Source: DAOTEJ01 sp035454085 (lineage in GTDB: Bacteria > Pseudomonadota > Gammaproteobacteria > Burkholderiales > Burkholderiaceae_F). Taken from it: 64,000 nt of DNA. Both the position numbers and the translations under genes were made by a program. The notes under the pieces are model-generated. The model was not told the DNA's origin. It was given only the letters and a program-made list of their open reading frames with translations, and searched no databases. Below are positions 8,092 to 17,103 of this stretch, in pieces. Location of the stretch: positions 1-64,000 of the forward strand of contig DAOTEJ010000005.1 of NCBI GenBank assembly GCA_035454085.1, in the 5' to 3' direction. Positions within the stretch are counted from its first letter, which is position 1, and the number at the start of each line of letters is the position of its first letter.

Positions 8092-9387
8092 TCAGGCGCC
8101 GAAGGGATGTTGCAGCAGGATGGTCTGGTCGCGCTCGGGTCCGGTGGACACGATGGCGATGGGCACGCCCACGACCTCCACGAGCCGCTCCAGATAGCGT
8201 CGTGCGTTGGATGGCAGATCCTCCCAGCGCTTGACCCCGAAGGTCGAGTCGGTCCAGCCCGGGAAGTCCTCGTACACCGGCTCGCAAGCGGCAACTTCGT
8301 CCGCGCCGTAGGGCAGGATGTCGGTGAGCTTGCCCTGGTGGCGGTAGCCCACCCCGAGCTTCACGGTCGGCAGGCCATCCAGCACATCGAGCTTCATCAG
8401 CGCCAGTCCGGTCAGGCCGTTGAGCTGAACCGCGCGGCGCAGACCCGCACCATCGAACCAGCCGCAGCGACGCGGCCGACCGGTGACCGAGCCGAATTCC
8501 TGGCCGCGCTCGCGCAGGCGCTCGCCGGTTTCGTCGAGCAGTTCAGTGGGAAACGGCCCCGAGCCCACGCGTGTCGAATACGCCTTGGTGATCCCGAGCA
8601 CGTAGTTGAGGCGCTGCGGCGCCACGCCGGCGCCCGCCGAGGCCGCGCCCGCCACGGTGTTGCTCGAGGTCACGAAGGGATAGGTGCCGTGGTCCACGTC
8701 CAGCAGCGTGCCTTGCGCGCCCTCGAAGAGCAGCGCCTCGCCCCGCCCCATCACCTCGTTGAGGCGGTAGGAGACGTCGTCGATCATCGGCTTCAGTCGC
8801 GGCGCCAGGGCCAGCGTGCGGTCGATCACGCCCTGCGGATCGATGGCCGGCGCGCCGAGGTAGTTGACCAGCATGAAGTTGTGCAGATCCATCGCCTCGC
8901 GGACTCGATCGGCGAAGCGCGCCTCGTCGAAGAGGTCCTGAGCGCGCACGGCGCGGCGCGCCACCTTGTCCTCGTAGGCCGGGCCGATGCCGCGTCCGGT
9001 GGTGCCGATCTTGGCGTCGCCCTTGCGCACCTCGCGCGCCTGATCCACCGCCACGTGATAGTCCAGGATCAGGGGGCAATTGCCGCTGACCACCATGCGG
9101 CTTTCCGCGTCCACGCCGGCGCGCGCGAGTTCGTCGAGCTCGGAGAGCAGCGCCTGGGGCGACAGCACCACCCCGTTGCCGATGTAGCAGCGCACACCCG
9201 GGCGCAGGATGCCCGAAGGGATGAGGCGCAGGATCGTCTTGCGCTCGCCGATCACCAGGGTGTGCCCGGCGTTGTGCCCGCCCTGGAAGCGCACCACCCC
9301 GCTCACCGACTCGGTGAGCCAATCCACGATCTTGCCCTTGCCCTCGTCACCCCACTGGGTGCCGACGACCACGACGTTCTTGGTCAT
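8092..9387 (-). CDS. purA: Adenylosuccinate synthetase
   Basis: PurA joins IMP and aspartate with GTP hydrolysis in the first committed step to AMP. The N-terminus shows NVVVVGTQWGDEGKGKIVDW (catalytic Asp and P-loop-like segment), followed by VRFQGGHNAGHTLV. The central TTGRGIGPAYEDK and GAQGTLLDVDHGTYP motifs are present. The chosen ATG at 9387 gives 431 residues with GAGGA ten bases upstream. An ATG at 9396 adds three residues but sits only one base from that site. It lies 40 bases after hisZ in a conserved betaproteobacterial hflC-DUF2065-hisZ-purA order. Confidence 0.96.
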   Translation of the reverse strand: MTKNVVVVGTQWGDEGKGKIVDWLTESVSGVVRFQGGHNAGHTLVIGERKTILRLIPSGILRPGVRCYIGNGVVLSPQALLSELDELARAGVDAESRMVVSGNCPLILDYHVAVDQAREVRKGDAKIGTTGRGIGPAYEDKVARRAVRAQDLFDEARFADRVREAMDLHNFMLVNYLGAPAIDPQGVIDRTLALAPRLKPMIDDVSYRLNEVMGRGEALLFEGAQGTLLDVDHGTYPFVTSSNTVAGAASAGAGVAPQRLNYVLGITKAYSTRVGSGPFPTELLDETGERLRERGQEFGSVTGRPRRCGWFDGAGLRRAVQLNGLTGLALMKLDVLDGLPTVKLGVGYRHQGKLTDILPYGADEVAACEPVYEDFPGWTDSTFGVKRWEDLPSNARRYLERLVEVVGVPIAIVSTGPERDQTILLQHPFGA

Positions 9388-9426
9388 CTTGTTCATTCCT
9401 CGATCATGCCGGCGCGCCCGCGAGGG

Positions 9427-10575
9427 TCAGCCGACAATCCTCCAACCCTGGTCGCCGCGCTCGATGCGTCGGTCGAACTCGAAACTCTCGGTGTGCCCTT
9501 CCGCCGACTCTCCGGGCAGGCGCTGCACCACGATCTCGCCCGCCGCACGCAACTGCGCCACCAGGCGCGCAAGCTCGGGATCCTCGCCGGGCGGCGCCAG
9601 GATCGCGCGCGGCAGCGCCAGCGGCGTGCGCCCGGCCAGTTCGCGCAGATACACGGTAAAGCCCACTGCCGGCCGCGCACGCCCAAACGCACGCCCCACG
9701 TCATCGTAGCGGCCGCCGCGTACAACGGCGCTCGTCGCCCCTGGCACATAGGCACTGAACGTGACCCCGGTCAGATACTGGTAGCCGTGCAGGTCGGCCA
9801 GGTCCACGGCCACCTCGTCGGCACCGCAGTGCGCGGCGAGCCACACGAGGTGATCCAGTGCCTCGCGTACGCCGGGCAGGGCCGGCAGTTCACGCGCCGC
9901 GGCCGACAGAACCTCCCGCCCGCCATACATTCCCAGCAGGCGGCGCAGGCCGGCGCTGGTCTCGACGCCGAAGCCATGCAGGGCATCGGCCAGCGCCGAG
10001 GCGTCCTTGGCACTCAGCGCGGCCAGCACGGCGCCGGCGCGCTCCCCGGCCGCCGGCTCCGCGCCGAGCAGCGCGCGCGCCACGCCCATGTGTCCGAGGT
10101 CGATCTGCACCCGCCCTGCGCCGCCCGCCCGCAGCGACTGCACAGCCAGGCGCACGAGCTCGAGGTCGGCCTGCGGGCCGGCGTAGCCGAACAGCTCCGC
10201 GCCCGCCACCTGCGGCTCGCGCGAGGCCAGCGGATGCTGGGGCCGCGCGTGCAGCACAGGCCCCGCGTAGCACAGGCGCACGACACCCGGCCGATTGAGG
10301 ATGTGCGCATCGATGCGCGCAGCCTGCGGCGTCATGTCGGCGCGCAGGCCCAGCAGTCGGCCACTGGCCTGGTCGGTGAACTTGAAGGTCAGCAGATCCA
10401 GGTCGCCACCCGTGCCGGTGAGCAGGGAGTCGACATACTCGATCAGCGGCGGACGCACCAGCTCGTAGCCGTGGCAGTCGTAGAGGTCGAGCAGCGCGCG
10501 GCGCAGTTCTTCGACACGTCGCGCTTCGAGCGGCAAAGTGTCGGCAATGTTCTCGGGCAGCAGCCAGCGGGCCAT
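9427..10575 (-). CDS. hisZ: ATP phosphoribosyltransferase regulatory subunit
   Basis: This 382-residue paralogue of class II histidyl-tRNA synthetase activates the short-form HisG enzyme at the first step of histidine synthesis. It keeps synthetase-like motifs (YELVRPPLIEYVDSLLTG, GLRADMTPQAARI, VVRGGRYDDVGRAFGR) but lacks the anticodon-binding domain, hence its shorter length. It is distinct from hisS at 17.8-19.1 kb. The ATG start is clear. It sits between the DUF2065 gene and purA. HisG itself is not in the window, so the partners are encoded apart. Confidence 0.94.
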   Translation of the reverse strand: MARWLLPENIADTLPLEARRVEELRRALLDLYDCHGYELVRPPLIEYVDSLLTGTGGDLDLLTFKFTDQASGRLLGLRADMTPQAARIDAHILNRPGVVRLCYAGPVLHARPQHPLASREPQVAGAELFGYAGPQADLELVRLAVQSLRAGGAGRVQIDLGHMGVARALLGAEPAAGERAGAVLAALSAKDASALADALHGFGVETSAGLRRLLGMYGGREVLSAAARELPALPGVREALDHLVWLAAHCGADEVAVDLADLHGYQYLTGVTFSAYVPGATSAVVRGGRYDDVGRAFGRARPAVGFTVYLRELAGRTPLALPRAILAPPGEDPELARLVAQLRAAGEIVVQRLPGESAEGHTESFEFDRRIERGDQGWRIVG

Positions 10576-10620
10576 GGGAGCGCTCGCCCGCGAGCGGCGC
10601 GGGCGATCCGGAGGGTTGGG

Positions 10621-10806
10621 TCAGTGGAACAGCCAGTAGAGGGACAGGCCCCCCGCCACGGCGGCCAGTCCGAAGAATCGTATCTGACCGTCGGCAAGCT
10701 GCGCCACCCGCTGGAAGGTCTCGCGCCAGGCACGCGGCGCGACCAGGGGAAGCAGGCCTTCGAGCACCATCATGAGCGCGAAGGCCAGAAGGAACTGCTC
10801 GCCCAT
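10621..10806 (-). CDS. DUF2065 small membrane protein
   Basis: This 61-residue protein has two hydrophobic segments: FLLAFALMMVLEGLLPLVAP near the start and FGLAAVAGGLSLYWLF at the C-terminus. A short charged turn (RETFQRVAQLADGQIR) separates them. This is the DUF2065 (YjeT-like) layout, and a position directly after hflC is typical. Its ATG overlaps the hflC stop by one base (TGATG), so translation is probably coupled. No biochemical function is known; location suggests a link to the HflKC membrane complex. Confidence 0.88.
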   Translation of the reverse strand: MGEQFLLAFALMMVLEGLLPLVAPRAWRETFQRVAQLADGQIRFFGLAAVAGGLSLYWLFH

Positions 10807-11714
10807 CAGCGCGCCGGCGCGGGCGCCGGGCTGGCCGCGGGGGCCTTGCCCGTGGGACTCTTCATGTAGCGGAAGAACTCGGACGAGGGATCGACCACCA
10901 TCACGTCGCTGCGGTTGCGGAAGCTCGAACGGTAGGCCTCGAGGCTGCGGTAGAACTGCGCGAACTCGGGGTTCTGGCCGAATGCCTGGGCGTAGATGGC
11001 ACTGGCGCGGGCGTCGCCCTCGCCCTTGAGCTTCTGCGCCTCCCGGTAGGCCTCGGCGAGCAGGACTTCGCGCTGGCGCTCGGCGTCGGCGCGGATCTTC
11101 TCGGCCTCGGCCGATCCCTTCGAGCGCTCCTCGGAGGCCACGCGCTTGCGCTCGGCCTCCATGCGGCGGTAGACGGACTCGCTGATCTCGGGCGAGAAGT
11201 CCACGCGCTTGAGGCGCACGTCGACGATCTCCACACCCAGATCCTTGACCCGCGCCTGCAGGGCCTCGGCGATCTCCTGCATCGCCTTGTCGCGCTCGCG
11301 CGAGGTGATGTCGTTGACGGTGCGCTTGTTGACCGCCTGGTTGAGCACGTCGCGCAGCAGGGTGCCGACGCGATCCTCGGCAGCACGCTCGCTGCCCTGG
11401 AAGCTCACCCAGAAGCGGCGCGGATCGACGATGCGCCACTTCACGAACGAGTCGACCAGAAGATTCTTCTTCTCGGAGGTCTGCACCAGGTCGGTGGTGG
11501 GGGTGTCGATGGTCAGGATCCGCCGGTCCAGATAGACCACGTTCTGGAAGGGCGGCGGCAGCTTGAAGTAAAAGCCGGGCTCGGACTTCACCTCCTTGAG
11601 CTGGCCGAAGGCGAACACGAGGGCGTACTCGCGTTCGCTCACCGAAAAGGTGCTGGCGCGGACCAGGAGGGCCAACAGGCCAACCCCGATCAGCGCGGCG
11701 ACGAGCTTGTTCAT
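10806..11714 (-). CDS. hflC: HflC, SPFH/band-7 membrane protein
   Basis: This 302-residue protein has one N-terminal transmembrane helix (LVAALIGVGLLALLVRAS). A prohibitin/SPFH domain follows (SEREYALVFAFGQLKEV through LGVEIVDVRLKRVDF), then a long Ala/Glu/Arg-rich coiled coil (about residues 170-250). HflC and HflK form a periplasm-facing cage around the FtsH protease and modulate its activity. The C-terminus is Pro/Ala-rich. It starts 10 bases after hflK ends, so the pair is one operon. Confidence 0.95.
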   Translation of the reverse strand: MNKLVAALIGVGLLALLVRASTFSVSEREYALVFAFGQLKEVKSEPGFYFKLPPPFQNVVYLDRRILTIDTPTTDLVQTSEKKNLLVDSFVKWRIVDPRRFWVSFQGSERAAEDRVGTLLRDVLNQAVNKRTVNDITSRERDKAMQEIAEALQARVKDLGVEIVDVRLKRVDFSPEISESVYRRMEAERKRVASEERSKGSAEAEKIRADAERQREVLLAEAYREAQKLKGEGDARASAIYAQAFGQNPEFAQFYRSLEAYRSSFRNRSDVMVVDPSSEFFRYMKSPTGKAPAASPAPAPAR

Positions 11715-11724
11715 GTCCGGTTCC

Positions 11725-12984
11725 TCAGCGGCTGTCGCGGTTGCGCAGCGCGTCGCGACTGCGGGCGGCCTCGGCGGCCGGAGCGGCGGGCTCGGGCGCC
11801 GGCGGCGGCGCGGCGGCCGGCCGCGGCGCGGTGACCGTGGCGGGGTCGGTGTTGGACTGCTGGATCAGCTTGTCGAGCGGCAGGTAGAGCAGGTTGTTGC
11901 CGCCCTTGGAGTCGACCAGAACCTTGGACGTGTTGCTGAACATCTGCTGCATCGCGTCCACGTACATGCGATCGCGGGTCACCGCAGGCGCCTTCTGGTA
12001 CTCGGTGAGCACCTGCTTGAAGCGCGAGGAGTCGCCCTCGGCGGTCTCGACGATGCGCGACTTGTAGCCCTCGGCCTCCTGCTTGAGGCGCTCGGCCATG
12101 CCGCGCGCCTTGGGGATCACGTCGTTGGCATAGGCCTGGCCTTCGTTGATCTGCCGCTCGCGGTCCTGGCCCGCCTTGACCGCATCGTTGAACGCCGCCT
12201 GCACCTGCTCGGGCGGCTGCGCGTTCTGGATCGCCACCGACAGGACCTGGATGCCCGTGTGGTAGCGGTCGAGCATCTCTTGCATGCGCGCGCGCACCTG
12301 ATCGGCGATCTCCTGCTTGGACTCGAACAGCACCGAGTCCATGGTCTTGCGTCCCACCACCTCGCGCATCGCGGATTCGGCGGCCTGGGTCACTGCGGCG
12401 GTCGGGTTGCGCGAGCTGAACAGGAAGTCGCGTGCGCCCGGACCGTCCTTGATGCGGTACTGAACCTCGAACTGCATGTCGACGATGTTCTCGTCGTCAG
12501 ACAGCATCAGCGCCTCCTTGAGGCGCTCGGTGCGGCCACGCGTGCCGATCTCGGCCTTGCGCACCGAGCTCACGTCGACCAGCTCCTGCGCCTGGATGGG
12601 CCAGGGCGCGCGCCAGCTGAAGCCGGGGCCGGTGGTCTCGCTGTACCGGCCGAAGGTGGTGACCACGCCGACTTGACCCTCGGGCACGATGTAGAAGCCG
12701 CTGCCGCCCCACACGAGGGCCGCGATCAGGACCACCAATCCCAGTCCGATGCCGGCGCTGCGTCCGTCGGGACGGAAGCCCCCCGGCGCACCGCCGCGCG
12801 GCGCGTTGCCGCCGCCACGATTGCCGAACAGGCCGTTGAGGCGTCGATTGAGTTCGCGCCAGAGTTCGTCGAGATCGGGCGGGCCCTCCTTGCCGGGCGT
12901 CGGGCGCTGCGGCTGACGGGGCTCGGGGTCCTGCGACTCGTTGGAGCCGCTGCCGCGGCCCCACTGCGGGTCGTTGAGCGACAT
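11725..12984 (-). CDS. hflK: HflK, SPFH/band-7 membrane protein
   Basis: The 419-residue partner of HflC in the FtsH-modulating complex opens with a Pro/Gly-rich cytoplasmic tail (SLNDPQWGRGSG, then PDLDELWRELNRRLNGLFG). One transmembrane helix (GLGLVVLIAALVWGGSGFYI) follows, then the SPFH domain from VPEGQVGVVTTFGRY and a coiled coil. The ATG at 12984 is chosen because AGGA lies seven bases upstream and the protein then begins MSLNDPQWG, as in relatives. A frame starting at 13026 adds 14 unconserved residues. It lies 38 bases downstream of hflX. Confidence 0.95.
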   Translation of the reverse strand: MSLNDPQWGRGSGSNESQDPEPRQPQRPTPGKEGPPDLDELWRELNRRLNGLFGNRGGGNAPRGGAPGGFRPDGRSAGIGLGLVVLIAALVWGGSGFYIVPEGQVGVVTTFGRYSETTGPGFSWRAPWPIQAQELVDVSSVRKAEIGTRGRTERLKEALMLSDDENIVDMQFEVQYRIKDGPGARDFLFSSRNPTAAVTQAAESAMREVVGRKTMDSVLFESKQEIADQVRARMQEMLDRYHTGIQVLSVAIQNAQPPEQVQAAFNDAVKAGQDRERQINEGQAYANDVIPKARGMAERLKQEAEGYKSRIVETAEGDSSRFKQVLTEYQKAPAVTRDRMYVDAMQQMFSNTSKVLVDSKGGNNLLYLPLDKLIQQSNTDPATVTAPRPAAAPPPAPEPAAPAAEAARSRDALRNRDSR

Positions 12985-13022
12985 CGCTAGTCCTGAATGG
13001 GCATGGGGGATGGGCTGCGCTC

Positions 13023-14189
13023 TCAAGCGGGCTGTTCAAGCCGCTCGACGGCTTCGCCCGGAGCAACGGGTTCGAGTGCCGCCCGCGCGAACTGGGCGAT
13101 CGCCTCGCGCAGCAGATCCAGGCCTAGGCCCTGCGCTGCGCTGACGGAAACGACGGCGATGTTACCACGCGCGTCCGGGCCTTCCGCCGAGGGCGCACGC
13201 TGCGCGAGATCGATCTTGTTGAGCACCAGCATGCGCGGCACGCGGTCCGCGCCGATCTCGGCGAGCACGCGCTCGACCTCGGCGATCTGGTCCTCCCGCG
13301 CGGGGCTTGCCGCGTCGACCACGTGCAGCAGCAGGTCGGCGCGCGCGGTCTCGTCGAGGGTGGACTTGAAAGCCTCGACAAGCTGGTGAGGCAGGCCGCG
13401 GATGAACCCCACGGTGTCCGACAGCACCACGTTGACCCCCTCGCCCACGTAGCAGCGCCGCGAGGTGGTGTCGAGCGTGGCGAAGAGCTGATCGGCGGCG
13501 TAGGCCCCGGCACGCGTGAGCGAATTGAACAGCGTCGACTTGCCGGCGTTGGTGTAGCCCACCAGGGACACCGACAGCACGTCGCTGCGCGCCCGCGAGC
13601 GGCGCTGCGTGTGGCGCTGGCGCTCAAGCTGGCGCAGCTTCTCGCGCAGTTGCTTGACGCGCACGCCGATCATGCGGCGGTCGAGCTCGATCTGCTTTTC
13701 GCCCGGGCCGCCCGTCTTGGACAGGCCGCCACGCTGACGTTCGAGGTGGGTCCAGCCACGCACCAGTCGGGCCGACAGGTGCTCCAGGCTGGCAAGCTCG
13801 ACCTGCAGGCGACCTTCGCGGCTCTTCGCGCGCTGCCGGAAGATATCGAGGATGAGCGCGGTGCGGTCGACCACGGCGCAATCGAGCGCGCGTTCGAGGT
13901 TGCGCTGCTGCGCGGCCGACAGCGCCACGTCGAACACCACCAGCCCCGCTTCCACCCCGGCCGCGGCGGTCTTGAGTTCCTCGACCTTGCCGCTGCCGAT
14001 GTAGGTGGCGGGATCGGGCTTGTCGCGGCGCGCCTGCATCAGGCCCACGGGCTCCAGGCCCCCGGACTCGGCCAGTTGCGCGAGTTCGCCGCTGGAGTCG
14101 GGTAAGGGCTGCCGCCCCACCGCGACCGTGACGAGGTAGGCCCGCGGCGCGGCCTCGGCGCGCGCCTGATCGACCTGAAAGACGGTCAG
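13023..14189 (-). CDS. hflX: GTPase HflX, apparent CTG start
   Basis: This 388-residue ribosome-associated GTPase splits stalled or heat-damaged ribosomes. It has the glycine-rich HflX segment (ERQRGGLSKTGGPGEKQIE), a coiled linker and a G domain. The P loop is GYTNAGKSTLFN (near residue 210), with DTVGFIRGLPHQLVEAF (G3) and LNKID (G4). The family core begins around RAYLVTVAV. No ATG, GTG or TTG lies between the hfq coding region and that strand. The only plausible initiator is CTG at 14187-14189, with GGAG eight bases upstream and a CTGA overlap with the hfq stop. The product is certain; the start is inferred. Confidence 0.93.
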   Translation of the reverse strand: MTVFQVDQARAEAAPRAYLVTVAVGRQPLPDSSGELAQLAESGGLEPVGLMQARRDKPDPATYIGSGKVEELKTAAAGVEAGLVVFDVALSAAQQRNLERALDCAVVDRTALILDIFRQRAKSREGRLQVELASLEHLSARLVRGWTHLERQRGGLSKTGGPGEKQIELDRRMIGVRVKQLREKLRQLERQRHTQRRSRARSDVLSVSLVGYTNAGKSTLFNSLTRAGAYAADQLFATLDTTSRRCYVGEGVNVVLSDTVGFIRGLPHQLVEAFKSTLDETARADLLLHVVDAASPAREDQIAEVERVLAEIGADRVPRMLVLNKIDLAQRAPSAEGPDARGNIAVVSVSAAQGLGLDLLREAIAQFARAALEPVAPGEAVERLEQPA

Positions 14190-14419
14190 GAGTCGGACTC
14201 CGAGCTGAAATTGACGGCGCGCGCCGGCACCACGGTCGAGATGGCGTGCTTGTAGACCATCTGGGTGACGGTGTTGCGCAGCAGGACGACGTATTGGTCG
14301 AAGGACTCGATCTGGCCCTGCAGCTTGATGCCGTTGACCAGATAGATCGACACCGGCACGTGTTCCTTGCGCAGCGCGTTGAGGAAGGGGTCTTGTAGGA
14401 GTTGCCCTTTGTTGCTCAT
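14186..14419 (-). CDS. hfq: RNA chaperone Hfq
   Basis: This 77-residue Sm-like hexameric protein pairs small RNAs with mRNAs. The Sm1 motif VSIYLVNGIKLQGQIESFD and the Sm2 motif YKHAISTVVP are intact. The N-terminus GQLLQDPFLNALRKE matches Hfq, and the acidic tail ends SSESDS. It is shorter than E. coli Hfq (102) but normal for betaproteobacteria. The ATG is clear. It overlaps hflX by four bases, the usual hfq-hflX coupling. Confidence 0.98.
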   Translation of the reverse strand: MSNKGQLLQDPFLNALRKEHVPVSIYLVNGIKLQGQIESFDQYVVLLRNTVTQMVYKHAISTVVPARAVNFSSESDS

Positions 14420-14527
14420 CTTGGCTCCAGCGTTTCAGTTGACGCCTTGGCGACCGGATTCGGGCGTCGCGCCCCGTTGGACAGGAGCGCTGCACCGAGG
14501 CGACCGGCACTGCGTCCTGCGATCGAA

Positions 14528-14553
14528 TGTATAGGAAAGGGGTGCCCTTTTCC
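14528..14553 (-). promoter_or_regulatory. Candidate hfq promoter with adjacent inverted repeat
   Basis: In the 148-base gap upstream of hfq the minus strand carries a TATACA -10-like element (14533-14528). Directly upstream is an inverted repeat reading GGAAAAGGG, CA, CCCCTTTCC (14553-14534). No good -35 box is present at 16-18 bases. The palindrome may be an operator or a weak stem-loop; this is inference. Confidence 0.4.
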
Positions 14554-14567
14554 AGCCGAGGCGACGC

Positions 14568-15899
14568 TCAGCGGGCGTAGGGGTTTGCGCTCGTCTTGAA
14601 TTCGATGCGCAGCGGCGTGCCCGCGAGGTCGAACTGATCGCGAAACCAGCCCTCGAGGTAGCGACGGTAGCCGTCGCTGACGTGCGCGAGCGAGTTGCCG
14701 TGAATCACGATCACCGGCGGGTTCGAACCGCCCTGGTGCGCGTAGCGCAGCTTGGGCCGCACCTGGCCGGAGCGCGGCGGCTGCTGCCGCGCGACCGCGG
14801 CGATCAGCGCGCGCGTGAGCTTGGGCGTGGCGAGCTTGGCGTAGGCCGCGCGGTGCGCGTCGTTGACCGCACGCATCAGCGCCCCGAGACCGCTGCGCTT
14901 GGTGGCCGAGATGAACAGGATGCGGGCCCAGCGCAGGAAGTGCAGCCGGCGCTCGAGGTCGCGCTTGACCGTGTCGCGCGTGTACTCGTCCAGCCCGTCC
15001 CACTTGTTGACCGCCACCACCAGAGCGCGGCCGGTTTCGAGCACGTAGCCGGCGATGTGCGCGTCCTGCTCGGCCACGCCAGCCTGGGCGTCGAGCATCA
15101 GCACGACGACATTGGCGTCGTTGATCGCCTGCAGGGTCTTCACGACCGAGAACTTCTCGATCGCCTCGAACACCTTGCCCTTGCGGCGGATCCCGGCGGT
15201 GTCGATCAGGGTGTAGGGACGAGCCCCCCACTCGAACTCGACTTCGATCGAGTCGCGCGTCGTGCCCGGCAGGTCGAAGGCGATCAGCCGCTCCTCGCCC
15301 AGCAAGGCGTTGATCAGCGTGCTCTTGCCCACGTTCGGCCGCCCCACCACGGCGACCTTGACCCGATGCTCGCCAGCGAGCGCCTCGGCCTCGACCTCTT
15401 GTTCGTCGTAGGGAAAGGGCTCGAGCGCCAGGTCAATCAGCGCGCGCACTCCGTCGCCATGCGCGGCCGAGATCGACCGGGGCTCGCCCAGACCCAACTC
15501 GTGGAACTCGACCACCGCCTCCGGGGGCAGGCCCTCGGCCTTGTTCACCGCCAGCAGCACGGTGCGCCCCGTGGTGCGCAGGCGCACGGCGATGCGCATG
15601 TCGTGCCCGGTGAGCCCGGCGCGGGCGTCGACCACAAAGATCACGACATCGGCCTCGGCGATCGCCTGCTCGGCCTGCGCCGCCATCTCCTTGACGATGC
15701 CCTCACCCGCCACCGGCTCGAAGCCGCCGGTGTCGATCACGATGTAGGGGCGCGCGCCCACCCGCCCCTCGCCGTAGTGGCGGTCGCGGGTGAGGCCCGG
15801 GAAGTCCGCGACCAGCGCATCCCGCGAGCGCGTGAGCCGGTTGAACAGCGTCGACTTGCCGACGTTGGGCCGGCCCACCAGGGCGACGACAGGCAGCAT
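14568..15899 (-). CDS. der: Ribosome-assembly GTPase Der (EngA)
   Basis: This 443-residue protein has two tandem G domains and a KH-like domain and acts in late 50S assembly. The first P loop GRPNVGKST is at residues 9-17 and the second GRPNVGKST near 184-192. Each is followed by its own G3 (DTGGF, DTAGI) and G4 (NKAEG, NKWDG) motifs. The C-terminal KH-like region ends LAGTPLRIEFKTSANPYA. The ATG at 15899 is used because family sequences start just before the first P loop; the longer frame reaches into bamB. It begins two bases after the bamB stop. Confidence 0.97.
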   Translation of the reverse strand: MLPVVALVGRPNVGKSTLFNRLTRSRDALVADFPGLTRDRHYGEGRVGARPYIVIDTGGFEPVAGEGIVKEMAAQAEQAIAEADVVIFVVDARAGLTGHDMRIAVRLRTTGRTVLLAVNKAEGLPPEAVVEFHELGLGEPRSISAAHGDGVRALIDLALEPFPYDEQEVEAEALAGEHRVKVAVVGRPNVGKSTLINALLGEERLIAFDLPGTTRDSIEVEFEWGARPYTLIDTAGIRRKGKVFEAIEKFSVVKTLQAINDANVVVLMLDAQAGVAEQDAHIAGYVLETGRALVVAVNKWDGLDEYTRDTVKRDLERRLHFLRWARILFISATKRSGLGALMRAVNDAHRAAYAKLATPKLTRALIAAVARQQPPRSGQVRPKLRYAHQGGSNPPVIVIHGNSLAHVSDGYRRYLEGWFRDQFDLAGTPLRIEFKTSANPYAR

Positions 15900-15901
15900 G
15901 C

Positions 15902-17071
15902 TCACTCGATACTCAGCAGCGCGAGCTCGCCGCGGCTGGTCTGCACCAGCGCGCCACCGGCCAGGGCCTTGGGAGCCACCACGATCGCGCCAGACAGTTC
16001 CGTGCGCGCCAGGAAGTTGCCGTCCTCGACCGACAGGAAATGCACGTAGCCCTTGAAGTCGCCCACCACCAGGGCGCGGCCCAAGGGTAGTGGCGCGCTC
16101 ACGTCGCGCCACTCGAGCTTGTCGCTGATCCACTGCTGGCTGCCCGTGGTGCGCGACAGGGCCGCCACGTGCGACTTGCCGTTGACCGCGTAGACATTGC
16201 GCGCATCTGCCGAGGGCGCGGCCCCGGCGTCGAAGTCGCGGCTCCAGCGCAGCGCGCCGGACGTCACATCAAGACAGGCGACCTTGCCCTGGTAGGAGCC
16301 GGCACAGACATCGCCGCCGTCGACCCACGGCGTGCCCACCACGTCGGCCAGGCGCTCCACCTCGGTGGCACCGCGCGGATCCGAGATGGTCGCCTCCCAG
16401 CGCGGTGCGCCGTTGGCGGGCGCCAGCGCGAGCAGTCGTCCATTGGGCATGCCCGAGAGCACCAGGTCGCCGCCGTAGGCCAGCCCCATGGGCAGGCGCA
16501 CGCTCAGCGCAGGTGCCTGACGCTGCGCGCTCCAGCGCCGCTTGCCACTGGCCGCATCGAACGCCACGACGCGGTTGTCGGCCGTGCGCACCACCACCAG
16601 ACCGCGCCCCACGAGCGGGGTGGTCTGGGCTTCGGAACCCAGGGGTGCGCGCCAGCGCTGCTTGCCCTCGGCGTCGATCGCCACCAGCTCGCCGCGCGTG
16701 GTGGCCACCGCCACCGTGAAGCCATCGCTGCCCACGCCCGTGGCCAGCGGCGCATCGACGCTGAACCTCCAGACTTCCGCGCCGGTCTCGGGCGCCAGGC
16801 GCAGCACCGTGCCGTTGCCCGCTGCCGCATACACCGCGTTGGCGGTGACCGCAGGCTCCAGGAGGGCGTCGTTGGAGCGGCCCAGGCTGACCTTCCACAC
16901 CGTGCGTACAGGCACCGCAGACTTGATCTCGGTGAGTTCCTTGGGCACGCGCACCGGCTTCGACATCGAGAACCAGGAGGTGATCGAAGAGAAGGTCGAG
17001 CAGCCGGCGAGCAGCAATGGCGCCAGCAGCAGCGGGGCTAGCAGTCGGGCGGAAGGCAGCGTTGTGCGCAT
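15902..17071 (-). CDS. bamB: Outer membrane assembly lipoprotein BamB
   Basis: This 389-residue eight-bladed beta-propeller lipoprotein of the BAM complex helps insert outer-membrane proteins. The signal peptide ends with the lipobox LLLAGC, lipidated Cys at residue 24. PQQ-like repeats follow (AVYAAAGNGTVLRLAPETG, VAFDAASGKRRW, NVYAVNGKSHVAAL, GYVHFLSVEDG). The ATG at 17071 gives a standard lipoprotein signal. A GTG at 17107 overlaps the upstream stop as GTGA and would add 12 residues, so the start is uncertain. It sits between yfgM and der, the usual order. Confidence 0.94.
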   Translation of the reverse strand: MRTTLPSARLLAPLLLAPLLLAGCSTFSSITSWFSMSKPVRVPKELTEIKSAVPVRTVWKVSLGRSNDALLEPAVTANAVYAAAGNGTVLRLAPETGAEVWRFSVDAPLATGVGSDGFTVAVATTRGELVAIDAEGKQRWRAPLGSEAQTTPLVGRGLVVVRTADNRVVAFDAASGKRRWSAQRQAPALSVRLPMGLAYGGDLVLSGMPNGRLLALAPANGAPRWEATISDPRGATEVERLADVVGTPWVDGGDVCAGSYQGKVACLDVTSGALRWSRDFDAGAAPSADARNVYAVNGKSHVAALSRTTGSQQWISDKLEWRDVSAPLPLGRALVVGDFKGYVHFLSVEDGNFLARTELSGAIVVAPKALAGGALVQTSRGELALLSIE

Positions 17072-17103
17072 AGGGCGGCGAGGAGGCAGAGGATGAAGGC
17101 GGC

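Noticed and set aside
8107..10869. Plus-strand open frame of 920 codons opposite purA and hisZ
   Set aside because: Shadow of conserved minus-strand genes; composition is typical of antisense frames and it spans two unrelated genes.
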